NCBI GenBank assembly: GCA_947626315.1
Contig: CANQRQ010000026.1
Span: 1-32,355 of the forward strand
Origin: an uncultured Oscillospiraceae bacterium
Lineage (GTDB): Bacteria > Bacillota > Clostridia > Oscillospirales > Oscillospiraceae
Direction of reading: 5' to 3'
DNA: 32,355 nt
In this document: piece after piece, positions 30,347 through 32,355 of the stretch
Numbering within the stretch: the stretch's first letter is position 1
Layout of the letters: every line of letters begins with the position of its first letter
Notes under the pieces: model-generated
What the model saw: the letters and a program-made list of their open reading frames with translations, nothing else
What the model was told of the DNA's origin: nothing
The model's database searches: none
Made by a program: the position numbers and the translations under genes

Positions 30347-32077
30347 ATGTCACCAGAGCTTACAGGATACGCAAGTATAGACAAACCTTGGCTAAAACAT
30401 TATTCTACACAGCAGCTCAGCGTTGAGTTTACGCCTATGTCCATGTATCAGCTTATGGAGAAACGCAACCGGGAGCATCTTTCTGATATTGCCCTTTCCT
30501 ACTTTGGAACAAAAGTCACGTTTTCAAAACTTTTCTCGGAAATTGACGCCGTAGCAAAGGCTCTTTGTCAACTGGGCGTCAAGCAAGGCGACATTGTTAT
30601 GATGGGTATGCCAAACACGCCGGAGGCTGTGTATATTTATTATGCCGTTAACAAAATCGGCGCTGTACTCAACTCTTTTGACCCCCGAACTGCTACGGAA
30701 GAAATCAAAAAGGATATAATTATTTCCAAGTCAAAAGTTGCCTTAGTTATCGACGCTATACTCCCCAAGATGGAAAACATCTTACCCGAGTTACCGGTTG
30801 AAAGGATCATCGTGATCTCCCCTTTCGAGTCTATGCCGGTTCCAGTCAGGGCTTTTCTAAAAGCGAAAAACAAAAAGCAGCTTCCAAACGCTAAAGAATA
30901 CTTGTCATGGGGAAACTTTCTTAAAACAGGCAGCGCCTTTTACAATGATATACCAAATATTTTTGCGCCGAATCAGCCTGCTTTGATCGTGCACACAGGT
31001 GGCTCTACCGGAAGGCCCAAGGGAGTCATCCTGAGTAACGAAAGCTGTAATGCTTTGATCTATCAGCTTATCCATTCAAATCTTGAATTTAAGCGTCAAA
31101 CAGTATTTCTTAACATCTTACCGCCTTTTATCGCTCTTGGTCTTATCAACGCAACACACCTTGTTGCTTGTCTCGGAATACAAGATATTTTGATACCCTC
31201 CTTTGAACCCGAAGATTTTCCGAATCTCGTTCTGAAACATAAACCCAATGTGATCATGGGCGGGCCGATTCATTTTCATATGATGCTTAAGAGTGAAAAA
31301 ATGGCCCATGCCGATTTATCCTTTATAGAAATTTGCGTCTCCGGCGGAGATAAAATGCCGCTGGAAACGCAGAAAAAAGTACAGGCGTTTTTGAAAGAGC
31401 ACCACGCCAAGGCCAACTTCTGCATAGGCTACGGCGCAACAGAAACCAGCGCTGGGACTGCGTGTATGCCCAACAGGGGTTTTCGTTTTGAATCTGTTGG
31501 TATTCCCTACCTAAAGAACATAATGGAAGTGTATGACATCGACACTGGCGAAAAGCTCAGAGGATATGGGAAAATAGGTGAACTTAGGGTAAATGCGCCC
31601 ACGCTGATGCTTGGGTACTTCGGAGAAAACAGCAACGAGACTGAAAAAGTGATCTGGACAGACAAGAATGGGCTTAAATGGTATTGCACAGGCGATCTGG
31701 CCCACTTTGACAGTGACGGATATCTTTACATAGACGGTCGGATCAAACGCATCATTACCAGACGCGGGTTTAAAATCTATCCATCTTATGTGGAACAGCT
31801 TATTTTAGAACACCCTGCCGTAAAAGAATGTGCAGTCGTGGGCGTTCCGGATTCCGAAGAGATCTCCATTCCCGTTGCCAATATCGTATTGCGGGAAGAG
31901 TTTGCATCTGAGGAGAACCGAAAGGAAGTTATTGCTTATATCAGGGAGACGATTGCAAGAGAACTTCCTGAATATTCTCAGATGGCCGGATATAATTTTC
32001 TTCAAGAGCTTCCGACTACTGCGATTGGAAAGCTCGACTTTAAGAAGCTTGAGCAACTTGGAATTCTGAAAGAGTAA
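30347..32077 (+). CDS. Class I adenylate-forming enzyme (acyl-CoA synthetase/AMP ligase family)
   Basis: A 576-residue full-length ANL enzyme. Core motifs are intact: P-loop HTGGSTGRPKGV (A3), GYGATE (A5), YCTGDLA (A7), the hinge GRIKRIITRRGFKIYPSYVE (A8) and the C-terminal IGKLDFK with the catalytic Lys (A10). It activates a carboxylic acid as acyl-AMP, usually then passed to CoA or a carrier protein; the acid cannot be predicted here, and no carrier or partner enzyme is adjacent. AAGGAGG stands 7 nt before ATG 30347. It is AT-richer than the chromosome to the left and lies between tRNA-Arg and an integrase remnant, so horizontal acquisition is likely. Confidence 0.92.
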   Translation: MSPELTGYASIDKPWLKHYSTQQLSVEFTPMSMYQLMEKRNREHLSDIALSYFGTKVTFSKLFSEIDAVAKALCQLGVKQGDIVMMGMPNTPEAVYIYYAVNKIGAVLNSFDPRTATEEIKKDIIISKSKVALVIDAILPKMENILPELPVERIIVISPFESMPVPVRAFLKAKNKKQLPNAKEYLSWGNFLKTGSAFYNDIPNIFAPNQPALIVHTGGSTGRPKGVILSNESCNALIYQLIHSNLEFKRQTVFLNILPPFIALGLINATHLVACLGIQDILIPSFEPEDFPNLVLKHKPNVIMGGPIHFHMMLKSEKMAHADLSFIEICVSGGDKMPLETQKKVQAFLKEHHAKANFCIGYGATETSAGTACMPNRGFRFESVGIPYLKNIMEVYDIDTGEKLRGYGKIGELRVNAPTLMLGYFGENSNETEKVIWTDKNGLKWYCTGDLAHFDSDGYLYIDGRIKRIITRRGFKIYPSYVEQLILEHPAVKECAVVGVPDSEEISIPVANIVLREEFASEENRKEVIAYIRETIARELPEYSQMAGYNFLQELPTTAIGKLDFKKLEQLGILKE

Positions 32078-32103
32078 ATTCTGATTAAGCTTTTTCATTG
32101 GTT

Positions 32104-32133
32104 ACAGCGGCGCAAATCTTGCGCCGCTGTTTT
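32104..32133. terminator. Terminator between ligase and integrase remnant
   Basis: A perfect 12-bp stem (ACAGCGGCGCAA 32104-32115 with 32119-32130), 3-nt loop and TTTT (30-33 of the block). It lies between convergent reading directions and can serve the ligase. Confidence 0.85.
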
Positions 32134-32302
32134 ACATTGATCCAGCCAGGAAGTTTCCAACCTTGTTGGCCGCGTCGCGCTTCATGGCGTTGGTGATGTG
32201 ACCGTATGTGTCCAGAGTGAAGCCCGCCGAGTAGTGTCCGAGGAGGCCGGAGAGAGTTTTCACGTCTACGCCGTTTTGCAAGGCCAAGGTCGCGAAAGTA
32301 TG
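32132..32302 (-). pseudogene. Tyrosine integrase, 3' remnant (Tn916-Int-like)
   Basis: 56 codons plus stop. It begins exactly at the HTFATL box and contains the catalytic-region LLGHYSAGFTLDTYGHIT with the presumed nucleophile Tyr in DTYGH, ending NFLAGSM. Upstream in the same frame there is a TAG two codons before the His (32306-32308) and the similarity stops abruptly, so more than 80% of the gene, including the N-terminal arm and core domains, is missing. It marks the decayed end of an integrated element whose other end is probably near tRNA-Arg. Confidence 0.88.
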
Positions 32303-32355
32303 CCCCTACGGTATAATTACGACAAACCGGAAAATCCAGTAATATCAAGGATTTT
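32303..32355. other. Foreign junction sequence at the integrase break
   Basis: AT-rich bases directly abut the broken integrase. They contain AAAATCC/GGATTTT arms (32331-32337 and 32349-32355). On the minus strand a frame reads KILDITGFSGLS and stops at 32317-32319, which could be the tail of another gene entering from beyond the window. Too short to identify. Confidence 0.35.

Overview
The window looks like a chromosomal segment of a GC-rich, low-motility gut Firmicute of the Oscillospiraceae/Ruminococcaceae type (Flavonifractor/Oscillibacter-like). This is an inference from gene content (LCP protein, DUF92, YmdB, ROK and GPH proteins, Clostridia-like tRNA-Arg), Shine-Dalgarno starts, GC-rich codon use and dense intergenic repeats. 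No rRNA or CRISPR array was seen.

Layout. 1-6.7 kb: a ROK repressor (cut by the window edge), a GPH-type sugar symporter with an alpha/beta hydrolase, and a DUF92 membrane protein translationally coupled to a cysteine-rich 4Fe-4S protein, divergent from a LysR regulator. 6.8-12.6 kb: a compact six-gene minus-strand operon with everything needed to make a GDP-activated D-glycero-D-manno-heptose (isomerase, kinase, fused guanylyltransferase-phosphatase) and then modify it (a Gmd-like 4,6-dehydratase and two GDP-fucose-synthase-like proteins). 13-14.4 kb: a MATE transporter. 14.4-21.5 kb: a surface-glycan block holding a PMT-type mannosyltransferase, a WbaP/CpsE-type sugar-phosphate transferase, a GT4 glycosyltransferase and an LCP ligase. 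21.5-25 kb: a minus-strand operon with a phosphodiester glycosidase, an unknown membrane protein and a polyprenol-phosphate glycosyltransferase fused to GtrA. 25.1-28.9 kb: YmdB, then a YhaO-like nuclease and a YhaN-like membrane ATPase. 29-32.3 kb: a 53-residue protein, tRNA-Arg(ACG), and an AT-richer accessory segment with an XRE regulator, an acyl/aryl-adenylate ligase and the 3' remnant of a Tn916-type integrase.

How the parts fit. The nucleotide-heptose operon can supply an unusual sugar donor. The GT2-GtrA protein can make a polyprenol-phosphate sugar and flip it for the PMT enzyme, while WbaP, GT4 and LCP start, extend and attach a wall glycan. The inferred theme is a surface polysaccharide or glycoprotein containing (6-deoxy-)heptose. 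No glycosyltransferase here can be assigned to heptose.

The most unusual feature is a nested set of inverted repeats. A structured element of about 335 bp (R1; 14422-14765 and 21112-21442 in opposite orientation, core about 91% identical) brackets the plus-strand glycan genes. Inside it, a 207-bp element made of seven consecutive hairpins (R2; 14855-15061 and 16994-17200, opposite orientation, about 95% identical) brackets the PMT gene alone. One R2 end supplies the PMT stop codon, and the same end of each copy carries a promoter-like sequence facing into the gene. These look like non-autonomous mobile elements or families of structured nucleic acid, and deserve follow-up.
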